Below are positions 16,801 to 25,884 of a stretch of DNA of 53,365 nt, one piece after another (positions within the stretch are counted from its first letter, which is position 1; each line of letters starts with the position of its first letter). The translations under genes and the position numbers were made by a program. The DNA is taken from positions 1-53,365 of IMG/VR virus record IMGVR_UViG_3300025674_000056; one strand, given 5' to 3'. The notes below the pieces were generated by a model. The model saw only the letters and a list, made by a program, of their open reading frames with translations, was not told the DNA's origin and did not search any database. This stretch comes from a virus.

Positions 16801-17895
16801 ATCATCAACCTTAGCAATTCTCTGAACAACCAGAGACCCAGCCGAACTAATTTTACTATTAGTCGCAAGGATGCCGTTCGTTCGGCAGCGCGCTACGGCA
16901 AAATCCTCTAACAAAACATCGGAGTTGTTTAGTTTAAGTCCTACGTCTGCGCTGTAAGTTGCCGATGTTCCTACATTATCGAAACCGTCAATTAAAATAC
17001 CTTTTAGTTTTACTCGATTACAATCACGGATAGAAATCGAACTAAAGAAAGATCCATAAAGAAGAGCAGTTGCAGTATCCCCCGCCTGTACCGTATTACG
17101 CAACTCTATCAGATTAGCACTTGTGTCGTTTGAAGAGGGAGTAATTGAAGCACTCACGACTGGATCCGCGCCCGCGATGACTGTATACCCTCCAGTTGAG
17201 AAAGTTGAAGGTCCGCTACTAAAGCCAAAAGCGAACTTGCTTCCACCGGGCGTGGAATAAGATGACGCCATAAACTCACACTGCTGGCATTCTTTCTGCG
17301 AATCAGGCGATAGCTGAGAAAATGCGCGGCTTCCAGACGCCCAGAGCGAAGCGTCAAAGGTAGAATCTCCTGTTCTAGTGCTGCTGGCATTTAAGATACT
17401 TTGCTGCAAGGCAGTGGATTCCACGGACAGAATTGAAACTACGCCGTCACGAGTAAAGGTTCCGCTAACCTGCGCTTCAGTATCTGAGGCGTAGTTCAGT
17501 CCCCGAATTTCAATAGCGCCTCGTCCTTCACAGGTAATGCCAACGAGAGAGAGTGCGCCAAGCTCGTAGTAACTTGCGATCTCGATAAGAACAGGATAGT
17601 TTAGAATCCTCGGCAGCGCATCAACAGCTTCCTGCGCTGTTTGATAGACGCCTGCGCTAGGGTCTGTAGCCGCAGAAGAGGAAACAACAAGGGTAACGCC
17701 AGAGTATTCCTGACTGCCAGGAAATCCCGCGAACTGTTTGAGATAGTCGTAGCGAGACTCTAGGGTTGTGATTGACGAGTTGTCTTGCTCGTAGTTATAA
17801 AACGTGCTTGGGTCATAATGAAATACATCAACATAGTTCGTGTCAATGACTTGCGAACCTCCAGAAGCCTCATAGTATTCATATAACCTGTTCAT
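13804..17895 (-). CDS. Giant fibre-like protein A with long Thr-rich linker
   Basis: A 1363-aa protein. Order: an N-terminal module with YNYEQDNSSITTLESR (residues 33-48); about 850 residues of beta-solenoid-like repeats (recurring N-x-S-x-ll/i-x-f patterns such as NNSDVLLEDFAV); a Thr/Pro linker at about residues 891-1041, mostly uninterrupted threonine; then a C-terminal domain with HGPTGRWWNGAACDYYGKYG and a final block LDESAASLFANAKHAASKKV. It is paralogous to the 1261-aa neighbour, with near-identical C-terminal blocks. The architecture suggests a long stalk with a flexible mucin-like hinge and a distal receptor-binding or tail-attachment domain. Its stop and start overlap both neighbours (TAATG). 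The function as a fibre or appendage is inferred. Confidence 0.9.
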   Translation of the reverse strand: MNRLYEYYEASGGSQVIDTNYVDVFHYDPSTFYNYEQDNSSITTLESRYDYLKQFAGFPGSQEYSGVTLVVSSSAATDPSAGVYQTAQEAVDALPRILNYPVLIEIASYYELGALSLVGITCEGRGAIEIRGLNYASDTEAQVSGTFTRDGVVSILSVESTALQQSILNASSTRTGDSTFDASLWASGSRAFSQLSPDSQKECQQCEFMASSYSTPGGSKFAFGFSSGPSTFSTGGYTVIAGADPVVSASITPSSNDTSANLIELRNTVQAGDTATALLYGSFFSSISIRDCNRVKLKGILIDGFDNVGTSATYSADVGLKLNNSDVLLEDFAVARCRTNGILATNSKISSAGSLVVQRIAKVDDSVLDSEGRGAGINLYNSKLVFDTSSVSRAGRHMRIVSDGMEIGINATNSLICGGTRDQESTNTYSKNAGGSDTITAHLQTTRHKLGLKLKNSVLDFDGRLGAFLNLSGVKADHSKICLPQFSVDDNRDYGFKLNSSDLLYGKHADFIGQFGGTSDNVSGFQFFHCDYNGINVIAENNSNIAVHPDVELFSNVGSWGGNTPLDSSDTDVSAYSFMRNGGLPGNQPAPAITLDSNSRGHIIGLAYTGNSLSSVRQGAAALVTRSSNLVLQGFSDRWTAITSNDVVDSAKELRYLYVSTPLYAKGSSKISFIGPTKISRWGVDALCEDNSEIYFGPPTELINGLDTAKFGLESSANHTQVELHSSRACLVASKDSKIRMFGLGASADTSSSYGPIVESNRFIGATSGGYMAFFPNAFSVATNLRATDRAVVLGDDLRRFQRDSGLVADISEQPSGSTGGMCVRAVDGSDVDVELVNFKFGMPASSVSGVMYNWHGSGTEFIDDMNNFGPASFTTDTCWIADQCCICPGDTTTSQTTTTTTAGGGPTTSSPTTTPPTTTTTTSLPPPTTTTTTTTTTTTTTTPSTPSTTTTTTTPSTTTTTTTTTTTTTTTTTTTPPTTTTSTPSTTTTTTSPTTTTTTTTTPPTTTTSTPSTTTTTTTTTTTTTTTTTTTTTTTTTTSVIEPTPTTPGEAGSPNPFEGGGSQFAYAEDGDYLTADDFVLSGFGSRIHIWNISNDSRLRVFRTFLNGNDTKTESVNNNWHGPTGRWWNGAACDYYGKYGFATENKYTSSQFDNHGPFRLMVGGDGDLKTLEETSYALSGSGTYILTETSSLDGGSPYDQVNAQGYQMPADYAYSLSDITFAQAVGDYDFTDLPTYSYTSALPAFGRGLVGYYQAPGKNNGLVTHARMTEGTPLKWYDGQLHPGFAIPPLRLDWEGYFNNRLDESAASLFANAKHAASKKVNLLSIHKSTDTEGGIARDTDTFLTSFGVGVRSLNIFELNQLV
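14771..15222. repeat. Triplet-repeat tract encoding the Thr-rich linker
   Basis: On the plus strand the tract is built from GTA, GTG, GTT and GTC triplets, i.e. threonine codons on the minus strand. GGAGGGGGTTGAAG marks a Pro/Ser interruption at about 14857 and again at 14938, an 81-bp period (27 codons), with degenerate further copies near 15024 and 15052. All unit lengths are multiples of three, so expansion or contraction would keep the frame of the 1363-aa gene. Confidence 0.9.
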
Positions 17896-20800
17896 TAGAC
17901 AAGACGATTTAGATCAAACATGTTTAGAGATCTTACACCCAGGCCGAAAGTGGGGTTGCCCGAGTTTGTATCCCTACCTTCACCACCAATGCTCGGTGAG
18001 GTGCTGGCTCGATAGATCGAAAGAAGGTTTACTTTCTTACTAGCCCCGTGCCTAGCGTTGGCAAATACATTAGCCGCCGACTCATCCAACCAGTTTCGAA
18101 TGTAGCCCTGCCATCCCAAGTGTAGAGGTGGGAATGGGAAGATTGGATGTAGCTGACCCTCGTCCCATTTCATTCCTTGACCTTCAACCATGCGGGCATG
18201 AGTCATGACGCCATTAATTTTTCCGGGCTCATCAGCCTGCCCAGCTAGACCGCGACCGAAGACCGGCTCCGCACCAGACACAGATCCTGGCTCTAGCCCA
18301 ACATGGTAGGAGAGGGTGTCCTCTGCACCAGGAGTGTTAACAGCCAGATCAAACATTGTCTGATAGCCTTGGCTATTTACTTGATCCATGGGAGAACCCC
18401 CCTGCGTCATTTGAGTATTGAGGGCAAGACCTTGATAATCAACCTCAGAATATGTCTTAAGATACCCGCGATGAGACCCGACCACTCGGAAAACTCCTAA
18501 GTTGTAGAACCCGTTAACTTCAGACCCTAGCCCTTTTTCAGTAAGGGCGCTGGCAGCGAATCCGAACTTACCATAGTAATCACAGGCAGCACCATTTTGC
18601 CATCGCCCAGTAGGGCCGTGGTAATTATTATTGATGCAGTTTGTTTGGGGATTTTGGCCGTTTAGAAGCAAGTTAGCTGCATGCATACGTGAGGTATCAG
18701 CGATGTTCCACATATGGATTCGGGAGCCGATGCAGGAGAACTCATAATTCACTCCCGAGAACGTCGAGTTTTCCACATCAGCCCCTTCTTGGCTCATAGT
18801 CACAACAGGTTCATAGATATTAGCCTTCCAGGTTTCCGTAGGGGATGGGATTGTAGGAGGTATGACTGTCCCTGTAACTGTCGTAGTCGTAGTTGTAGTA
18901 GCAGGGGTTGTGGGTGCTGTGGTGGTAGTTGTCGGAACAGTGGTAGTCTGATCGCAGCAAGAGGTAACCAGATCGCAAATATTGAACGCAGGGGAGGCAG
19001 CAACTCCACTAGCAGCCGACCCGTCATATTCACAGCCCGTGCCGTTGTAGTTATAACAAACTCCAGAGACATCAGAAGGTAAGCCATCATTTCCTATGCG
19101 GAAATTAACCATGTTCACATCGACTTTACTCGCACCTACAGCACGTACACACATGCCTCCAGTGGTCACTCCGCTGTGATCGTTGTCGCTGAACGCGGCA
19201 TCGGTTCGTGAAAACAGACTAAAATTATCTGCCCCATAGAATGTGGAACTTAACTGCTCTGTAAATCCGTTAGGAGAAAAGCGCATGTAGCTTCCTGAGG
19301 TAGCTGATACGAAAGTGCTGGAAGCGTCAAAGGTTTGGTTAATGTCCGTGGAGTTGTCCGCATCAAGCGAGCTACCGCCCAGGGACTTGATTTCGATCAG
19401 AGATTTTTCATTCGCGACTAGGCATGCACGGTTGGCGTGAATATCAACCTTGGTGTGGTTATCGGTCGAAGATAGACCGAAACGTTCGTATGCAGGAGTC
19501 CATACGGTGTGATCTTCTGTAGGAGGTCCAAACGCGGCGCGAGAGTTATTCTGAGCGAGAACGCCAACACCTGCACGAGCGATCTTGGTCGGACCTGTAA
19601 AGACGACTTCGGAGTTGTCTAGAGCCGCTACAGCCGCAGTGGTCCAGTTGTTCTTGAGAGTAACAGTGCCGTAGGACCCAAAGCAGGTTGCGCCTCGCTC
19701 GGTTCCTCGGAAGACTCCCTGAGAGTTTTCGCTGACCTGGACACACGCTCCTGCAACGCCCGCTGCCGCTCCATTGAAAGCGACGGATAGATTGACGAAC
19801 TCAGCATCAGAGTTATTATTCAGGATGATGTTCGGAGCCTTGTAAGCCCCTAACCCGTATGTTCCATGATTGCTCATGATCCACATATCCGCTCCCGTTT
19901 TAACTCGATCTGTTTTACCGCCCCATCGCGCCATCAAAGGAACAAACTCTACGCCGTCATGCGGGGCGATGGAAGAATTTTTATCGACATGTACGTTGAT
20001 GCCGTTGTAGTCGCAAGTGAAGCCTGGTTTGGTGGTTCCACTAAAAGCTGAATACCCACTAAGATCGTCTGAGTCTTTCCCGTAGAAAAGATTAGAGTGA
20101 TTTAAGTAAAAGCCCTTCTCTTGATTCGTGTCTACGCTGAACTGTTGGAATGTGAGGTTTGATTGGAATGCTTCAATTCCATTGATGTTGCAAAATACTT
20201 CAGTGCGGCCATCCAGATCGTAAACCGAGTTTACCAGCTTAATACCCGTTTGGTTGTTGTGAATGTACAGACGAGTGGTTCGCGCATCTAGTACACCCGC
20301 ATTTTGACCCGTGGCTGCGACTGTATTTGAGTTGATAGCGCCGCCTGTAAGTAAGGAGTTATTAAGAGAGATGCCTACCCCGCACTTTGAGATGTTTCTC
20401 ATAGCGCCATAGCCCGTAACGTAGGCATACAGGTTGCTTGAATCCTCGGGGCTAAACACGATGTTTGAATCGGTTGCAAAGAGACCAACGCCTTCGGAGG
20501 GGCGAGTGCCGTCAAGATTCCTTTCATACACGCGGTGAATGAGGAAGTCGCCCCTGATACTCACCGTGGAGTCCTGCACATTGACGCCCGTTTTTCTAAC
20601 GCGGCAAATCGCAGTGTTCTCAAGTAAGACGTTTGAGTTCGTAATGTACAAACCCGTGTCGCACAGGTAGGACATTTGGTTAGGGTACTGGGAATCTAGT
20701 CCTGACGCCGAATCAATGCAAACGTTCTTTAGCTTAACCTTGGAGCAATTTTTGATCTCGACCTTATTGAAATACGCCCCCCACCAAACACTTTGGATTG

Positions 20801-21680
20801 GATCGACCGCAACGGGAACATCCCGCGCCTCAATCAAAGACTCACCCGCGCCGTTTCTAGTCTTGGGGCTAGGGTCCAGAGCAATCGTCGATTCCTCGTC
20901 TGTAGTGTAGTAACCTAAAGAATACTCATGGTTCGCTGTCGCTAACGAACCTCCAGGAAACAGAGAAGAAGCATCTCGATTGTATTGAGGGGAGAACGTG
21001 ATCGTTTGAGCTTCGTTTTGTGAATCAGGTAAGACGGAAGTAAAAATGCGTCCGTTCCGGCTCCACCCTTCCAAGGAAAAGCACGTAACCCCTAGGTTTG
21101 TTGAAGAGGTGGTTACGATATTAGCACTAATACTTGAGTCCGCGTAAGGGGAAAAAGTGCCAGGGGGGACGACGGTTTGGTCGTGGATCGACGTAATCAT
21201 AGTCTGAACTACGCCCGAAGGACCCGCCTCCGTAGTAGCTTGGACAGTGGATACATCTCCGTATGTATGACTCCTCGCAAGTTGGAGGCATTCAATCTGA
21301 AGAGCGCCGTCACCTTCGCAGTGAATATCCGCAAGATTAAGGTCACCGAGATTACCGTAATCACAGATCTCGATCAAAAGAGGGAACCGCAGCCTACGAG
21401 GCACAACCTCTAATGCATCCTGAACATTTTGGTATACGCCTAGAGCGGAGGCAGACTTAGGAGCGTCCGCACTTACGGTGAGAGTTACGCCAGTAACATC
21501 CGTCAGTCCCAGATATTGACGGAGCACGTTGGAGCGCGTCTCCAAGTCTAGGACAGGAAGGTTATCCTGCTCCCAGTTATAAAAAGAACTTGCATCAAAC
21601 TTATGCACTTCGGGGAAGGCATACCCTGAAAGGGTCTGACCTCCTCCTGTCACATCAAAGTATTCGTATAGCGGGCTCAT
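17895..21680 (-). CDS. Giant fibre-like protein B, paralogue of A
   Basis: A 1261-aa protein with the same plan as the 1363-aa neighbour. It has an N-terminal module YNWEQDNLPVLDLETR (residues 34-49), a long beta-solenoid-like middle (TNSNVLLENTAICRVRKTGV and similar), a Thr-rich linker, and the same C-terminal blocks (HGPTGRWQNGAACDYYGKFG; LDESAANVFANARHGASKKV). The linker is much shorter, about 40 residues near 908-950, and contains Ala, Val and Pro among the Thr. The pair clearly arose by duplication. The stop/start junctions at 17895 (TAATG) and 21680 (TGATG) suggest coupled translation and similar amounts. It could form a heteromeric or alternative receptor-binding fibre; this is inferred. 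Confidence 0.9.
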   Translation of the reverse strand: MSPLYEYFDVTGGGQTLSGYAFPEVHKFDASSFYNWEQDNLPVLDLETRSNVLRQYLGLTDVTGVTLTVSADAPKSASALGVYQNVQDALEVVPRRLRFPLLIEICDYGNLGDLNLADIHCEGDGALQIECLQLARSHTYGDVSTVQATTEAGPSGVVQTMITSIHDQTVVPPGTFSPYADSSISANIVTTSSTNLGVTCFSLEGWSRNGRIFTSVLPDSQNEAQTITFSPQYNRDASSLFPGGSLATANHEYSLGYYTTDEESTIALDPSPKTRNGAGESLIEARDVPVAVDPIQSVWWGAYFNKVEIKNCSKVKLKNVCIDSASGLDSQYPNQMSYLCDTGLYITNSNVLLENTAICRVRKTGVNVQDSTVSIRGDFLIHRVYERNLDGTRPSEGVGLFATDSNIVFSPEDSSNLYAYVTGYGAMRNISKCGVGISLNNSLLTGGAINSNTVAATGQNAGVLDARTTRLYIHNNQTGIKLVNSVYDLDGRTEVFCNINGIEAFQSNLTFQQFSVDTNQEKGFYLNHSNLFYGKDSDDLSGYSAFSGTTKPGFTCDYNGINVHVDKNSSIAPHDGVEFVPLMARWGGKTDRVKTGADMWIMSNHGTYGLGAYKAPNIILNNNSDAEFVNLSVAFNGAAAGVAGACVQVSENSQGVFRGTERGATCFGSYGTVTLKNNWTTAAVAALDNSEVVFTGPTKIARAGVGVLAQNNSRAAFGPPTEDHTVWTPAYERFGLSSTDNHTKVDIHANRACLVANEKSLIEIKSLGGSSLDADNSTDINQTFDASSTFVSATSGSYMRFSPNGFTEQLSSTFYGADNFSLFSRTDAAFSDNDHSGVTTGGMCVRAVGASKVDVNMVNFRIGNDGLPSDVSGVCYNYNGTGCEYDGSAASGVAASPAFNICDLVTSCCDQTTTVPTTTTTAPTTPATTTTTTTVTGTVIPPTIPSPTETWKANIYEPVVTMSQEGADVENSTFSGVNYEFSCIGSRIHMWNIADTSRMHAANLLLNGQNPQTNCINNNYHGPTGRWQNGAACDYYGKFGFAASALTEKGLGSEVNGFYNLGVFRVVGSHRGYLKTYSEVDYQGLALNTQMTQGGSPMDQVNSQGYQTMFDLAVNTPGAEDTLSYHVGLEPGSVSGAEPVFGRGLAGQADEPGKINGVMTHARMVEGQGMKWDEGQLHPIFPFPPLHLGWQGYIRNWLDESAANVFANARHGASKKVNLLSIYRASTSPSIGGEGRDTNSGNPTFGLGVRSLNMFDLNRLV

Positions 21681-22258
21681 CAGAATTCAATTGTCCATCG
21701 GAATAGCACAGAGAAGCTGTCCTTCTTCTCTAACGGTGTAAAATACCTATAGGCGCATAAGTAGCTACCATCGGTCGCAGAGCCGTCAGGGTTTCGGCTG
21801 AACAGACCGATCTCATTGAGTGTTTCTCCTTCGCAAGCTTGATCCCCCACAAAGATTTGATACATCACACGAGTTGGGCTGATCTTCTTGATATAAGGGA
21901 ACGGGATTACTCCGAACGCTTGGTCTGCGGCTGGCGTGCCTGAGCTTAGATCATGAATGCTTAGTTGGAAGTTGGCGGTGCCGTAATCCCCTGACGCTAG
22001 GGCAGAGGAAAGTTGTCCTGTGCCCGAGACCTGAAGGCTCGACGCCCCAGACACGCCTAGCTGAAAGTATACGATCTGAAATCCTGAAATATTATCCACC
22101 GCAGGACTGGAGAAAGCCTTGAGAAGCGTATGGCCCATGCCTGAGGTGATAACATTCTGCTCAGAAAAATGAACTTCCTCGCGACCGTCTGGGTAAAGTT
22201 TGAGGATCTCCAGATGCCCGCGAGGTGCCGAGTTTTCGTAGTTCAGTATTGTTTCCAT
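21680..22258 (-). CDS. Small beta-rich baseplate/fibre adaptor candidate
   Basis: A 192-aa, mostly beta protein. It starts with a segment (EILKLYPDGREEVHFSEQNV, residues 17-36, then ITSGMGHTLLKAF) that resembles the start of the 1208-aa protein encoded just upstream (DEKPIFEESNLIVDGFKEHI). Both end in a short strand pair (SVLFRWTIEF here, LRIVWEINFL there). The ENLI/V-type start is common in phage proteins that attach to baseplates, but I cannot name the family. The gene lies between giant tail proteins and shares single bases with both. It is probably a structural adaptor. Confidence 0.8.
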   Translation of the reverse strand: METILNYENSAPRGHLEILKLYPDGREEVHFSEQNVITSGMGHTLLKAFSSPAVDNISGFQIVYFQLGVSGASSLQVSGTGQLSSALASGDYGTANFQLSIHDLSSGTPAADQAFGVIPFPYIKKISPTRVMYQIFVGDQACEGETLNEIGLFSRNPDGSATDGSYLCAYRYFTPLEKKDSFSVLFRWTIEF

Positions 22259-25200
22259 TATAAGAAGTTAATCTCCCAGACAATTCGAAGAGATGGATTT
22301 GTAAGTCCACTTGCAATTGTAATAGGTTGCCTAAAAACTTTTTTGGCTAATAATTTAAATACAGGATTGCGATCAGTATCTGTTACGTTATATAGCTCTC
22401 CAGACGATCCGGGCTTATCGTAGACAGAACTTAGGCTGTACCCGTTATCCAGGAGCTTGGCGTAGGTTTTATCAATATCAAACGCCCACAGACCCATCGC
22501 TCCAATACCGCCTTGTAGATCGAAGAAGTTTACATCCGTCGCGGACAGATCAATCGTATGGACGATGGAGCTTGTCGTAGTGCTTACGGTGAATCCCGAC
22601 AGGTTGAAGTTGGCATCACCTTGCCCGCTGTACACAAACCCATCAGAGTTTACACAACCTGCAATATTATGTGTGCTCGCAATTACACCCGTAGACCCTG
22701 ACAGTGCCGAGGTTGCGGGGTCGGGTCCCCAGTTAGCTGAACCTAACGCACGAGCCTCGGATATACCAGATACGGGGATCTCAATGTTATTAGTGAACTG
22801 TCCTAGGCGTCCAGCAGGAAGCTTGGCAGGTTGTACCGTAGTTTCTTCGGGCGCAGGAAACGCTCCGAGATCAAACATCGCAGAAGCCGTGACATTATAA
22901 AACCGCCAATCGTTAAGAATGGTTTGCTTTGCAGTGCTAAAATCGGTTGTGACTATACTAAAAGTAATGACGGTATTATCATCAAAATCTTGATTAGTAA
23001 TATCCACCACGGGAGTTCTTGTAAATTTTTCCTGAAGGTTACTGAATTGTCCTGAAACTGCAAACGTAAAGTCGTTTCTAGTTTCTTCGCCTCTCTTACA
23101 CTCCCCCCAAGAAGAGGTAGTGGCGTCCCAATGCACAACCTTACCCGTAGAAGTGTTGGCATTAGCCGACCATTTTAGAGCGACAAGAGCTTCCGTGCTG
23201 AAAGCCTGGTAAGCTATTGAAAAGGCCATCCCCTCTGAATCTACAGGAAGAGTTAAATCGCTCAGGTTGAAGGACTGGCACAAAGACATGTTAGGAGCCT
23301 CTGGTACGGCTCCCGTAGTGCCTGGATTACCGGACAATATTATCCCCGTAGATCTGTCAGGCCAGATATAAAATTGTGCGGGGGCTTCCAAAACACCGAA
23401 AGATGAAGATCGAACAACGTCAGTTCCGTATAGGGATGAGAACGTATTCATCATGATGTAGGGCTTACCTATAATATCACGACGATGGTTTCTAAAATAA
23501 ACCTCAGAGGTAAGAGTGTCCTCTTCTACCTCGTCCTCAATGAAAGTAAGTGCAGCGTCTGTGCAGTATGCACCCGTAACTTTCGAAAGTTCCCCAGCGC
23601 CTGTTCCATGGGACGAAGTATCCCTACAGATCATAAATTGATAAACAGACTCGTTGGAATGAATACTACTTGGTGCAATATTCATTCCTTCAATCGCAAA
23701 TAAGTTTATCGGGGGCTCGTTTAGGAAATCCAAATATCCAGTAACCGAGCCGTCATCAAGAGGATTGGCTCTCATGGGCACAGCCACATCGTCCGCAACT
23801 AGTCCTGAAAATACATTGGTCTCTTCGTTAGGACGAGCCCAGCAATTTGCAACAGAGGATTTAAAGTTGAATAGCTCTTTTGGTTGTTGCGTAGCGGGGG
23901 GCGCAAGAGAATCCATTCGAAGAGATCTAACGAATCCGGGGTGATTGCCTAGGGCGCTTACGGTCAGAATAAAATCAAAAGCCCCCTCGGAGTTTAGAGG
24001 CACTCCTTCCCTAATCAGGGGTACTGGGTTGATGGTCGTAGATTCAAACGGGGAGAATCGGCCCGCGTTAAAAATCGAAGAGGAGTCCAATACCGTACCA
24101 TCTCCAGACGGCACCCAGTTCCCCGTCTCGAAGTTAAATTTTAAACGATCTCCGTTGGAATCAAGACCGGAAGTCTCTAGAATAAACCCTACGGGCGCGG
24201 CGGATAATCCATTGTTAAACTCTTTACACACCTCTCCGTTGAATATAAAGGTTCTGTTGGACGAGCAGGAGAAGGTTCCTGAGACTGAAGATGAAACTTG
24301 TAAGCACAAGTCGGAAGGTTTTACTAAAGTGCCTTGCGCGTCATAGTCTGTAAAGACAGCATTGCGGTTTAACTCTGGGGATATTGCATATGCAGGACCG
24401 TCCAATCTCGTCTCGTTTAACGCAGAGGCAGCGGGCGTTGCTAACAAATTATAACGCCCTTGGTTTCTCACATTCGAAACGTACCGTTTAAGAACGGCAC
24501 CCCGAAAGAAATCCTCATTAGAAGCATTAGAGTTAGGGTCTAGAGTAAAAAGGTACGAGTACACCTTTGAAGGTGCCATGCTCGCAAGCTGTGAGATGTA
24601 CGTAATATTGCTGAGATCCGTAGCCGAGAAGTTACTATTGACATTGCTTAGGTCAATAAACATCCCCGACGACTGAAAGTCGTTACCGCTAATGGTAGCT
24701 AAATCACCGCCAGACCAAATATTACCCACATACCAATCATCAATGATTCGAAGCGACGGGTTCCAGAAATAGCAGTTTAACTGATCGGACTCTGAGTTCG
24801 AGTAGAAAGAGTAAGAGATCTCAAGGGGGTGCTTCACCTTGCTCTTCGGCACGTTAATAAATTTGGAGACCGTACCTGAAACATCTGCCGAAGCATTCAC
24901 AACCAAGGCGGATCCACCGCCACCCCAGGAGTGTCGGCTATACTCTGGGGTCGTTCCGAAGTTGTAAGACTCTCCTGTAATTGTATCTTTTGCGGTTACA
25001 TGAATCTCCGCGCCAGCCACGCCCGAGATGGAGCTAAACTGAAACTTAATCTCTGCTACAACATCTAGCGCCGTCTCGTCCTCAATGGAAACCCAGGGCT
25101 CCATGTCCGTGCTGTAAACAGACGCAGTTTGACGAAGAACCACAGCGCCCGAACTGTCGCCACCTGTAGATGACGGGGCAAACGATCGAATGTACAGAAT

Positions 25201-25884
25201 ACCGTCGTCTGGTTCCGCGTATGTGGATGACGCCTCCGTACCCGAGAGCGCCGCATAAATGGTAGACACATCAGGCAGATTGGCACTCATATCATACCGA
25301 GCGCAGGAGCCGTACTCGTAGGTATCTTCAAACTCATTTGAAGAGGGGTTATAGCGAAGCTCACTTTGAATCCGCCAGTTAGGAAGCTCGTACAAAGATA
25401 GAAGTTGATTAACGTAGAACCCTGAAAGGGTGTAGTCTACCGTATAATCCTTAAAAGTAGTATTCCTGAAGAAATCGGTGGTTGATGAGAATGTGCCGTT
25501 AGTTAGGATACTGTTAGACGCGGGAGTACCTCGCCAGTTAACCGCAGAGAACTCTGGGTTAGGAATATCCTCTCGATAAGACCACGCCTTTCCGTCCCCT
25601 GGATCGACCGCTGTAAGGCCGCCCGTCGCATTTACATGAGCGGAAAGGCACGCGAGCGAGTGAATCCGATCGAAGTTTGATTCGTTTGGCGAGAAGGACA
25701 TCGCCTGTACGGTGAAGTTAGAGGTGTTGTACGATGCCGACACATCAGCAGATACAGCCGAGGGCGCAGGCACGCGCGTCATAATGTCTACAATATGCTC
25801 TTTGAACCCATCTACGATGAGGTTTGATTCCTCAAAGATGGGCTTCTCGTCATATGCCTGATATACTCTAACTGTACCTCTCAT
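22258..25884 (-). CDS. Large beta-sandwich baseplate/fibre protein
   Basis: A 1208-aa protein with no membrane segment and almost wholly beta character. It has an N-terminal start motif shared with the 192-aa protein. Residues about 280-390 look like a jelly-roll carbohydrate-binding-type domain (AEIKFQFSSISGVAGAEIHV, then an aromatic-rich CYFWNPSLRI strand). The C-terminal end FRQPITIASGLTNPSLRIVW matches the end of the 192-aa protein, so this may be that fold with a very large insertion. It is part of the fibre/baseplate cassette between gp7-type and giant fibre genes, with one-base overlaps on both sides. Glycan binding is a guess. Confidence 0.85.
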   Translation of the reverse strand: MRGTVRVYQAYDEKPIFEESNLIVDGFKEHIVDIMTRVPAPSAVSADVSASYNTSNFTVQAMSFSPNESNFDRIHSLACLSAHVNATGGLTAVDPGDGKAWSYREDIPNPEFSAVNWRGTPASNSILTNGTFSSTTDFFRNTTFKDYTVDYTLSGFYVNQLLSLYELPNWRIQSELRYNPSSNEFEDTYEYGSCARYDMSANLPDVSTIYAALSGTEASSTYAEPDDGILYIRSFAPSSTGGDSSGAVVLRQTASVYSTDMEPWVSIEDETALDVVAEIKFQFSSISGVAGAEIHVTAKDTITGESYNFGTTPEYSRHSWGGGGSALVVNASADVSGTVSKFINVPKSKVKHPLEISYSFYSNSESDQLNCYFWNPSLRIIDDWYVGNIWSGGDLATISGNDFQSSGMFIDLSNVNSNFSATDLSNITYISQLASMAPSKVYSYLFTLDPNSNASNEDFFRGAVLKRYVSNVRNQGRYNLLATPAASALNETRLDGPAYAISPELNRNAVFTDYDAQGTLVKPSDLCLQVSSSVSGTFSCSSNRTFIFNGEVCKEFNNGLSAAPVGFILETSGLDSNGDRLKFNFETGNWVPSGDGTVLDSSSIFNAGRFSPFESTTINPVPLIREGVPLNSEGAFDFILTVSALGNHPGFVRSLRMDSLAPPATQQPKELFNFKSSVANCWARPNEETNVFSGLVADDVAVPMRANPLDDGSVTGYLDFLNEPPINLFAIEGMNIAPSSIHSNESVYQFMICRDTSSHGTGAGELSKVTGAYCTDAALTFIEDEVEEDTLTSEVYFRNHRRDIIGKPYIMMNTFSSLYGTDVVRSSSFGVLEAPAQFYIWPDRSTGIILSGNPGTTGAVPEAPNMSLCQSFNLSDLTLPVDSEGMAFSIAYQAFSTEALVALKWSANANTSTGKVVHWDATTSSWGECKRGEETRNDFTFAVSGQFSNLQEKFTRTPVVDITNQDFDDNTVITFSIVTTDFSTAKQTILNDWRFYNVTASAMFDLGAFPAPEETTVQPAKLPAGRLGQFTNNIEIPVSGISEARALGSANWGPDPATSALSGSTGVIASTHNIAGCVNSDGFVYSGQGDANFNLSGFTVSTTTSSIVHTIDLSATDVNFFDLQGGIGAMGLWAFDIDKTYAKLLDNGYSLSSVYDKPGSSGELYNVTDTDRNPVFKLLAKKVFRQPITIASGLTNPSLRIVWEINFL

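Noticed and set aside
13804-21680. Diversity-generating retroelement targeting the giant fibre C-termini
   Set aside because: The two C-termini are similar, but no reverse transcriptase, template repeat or adenine-biased variation is seen in the window.
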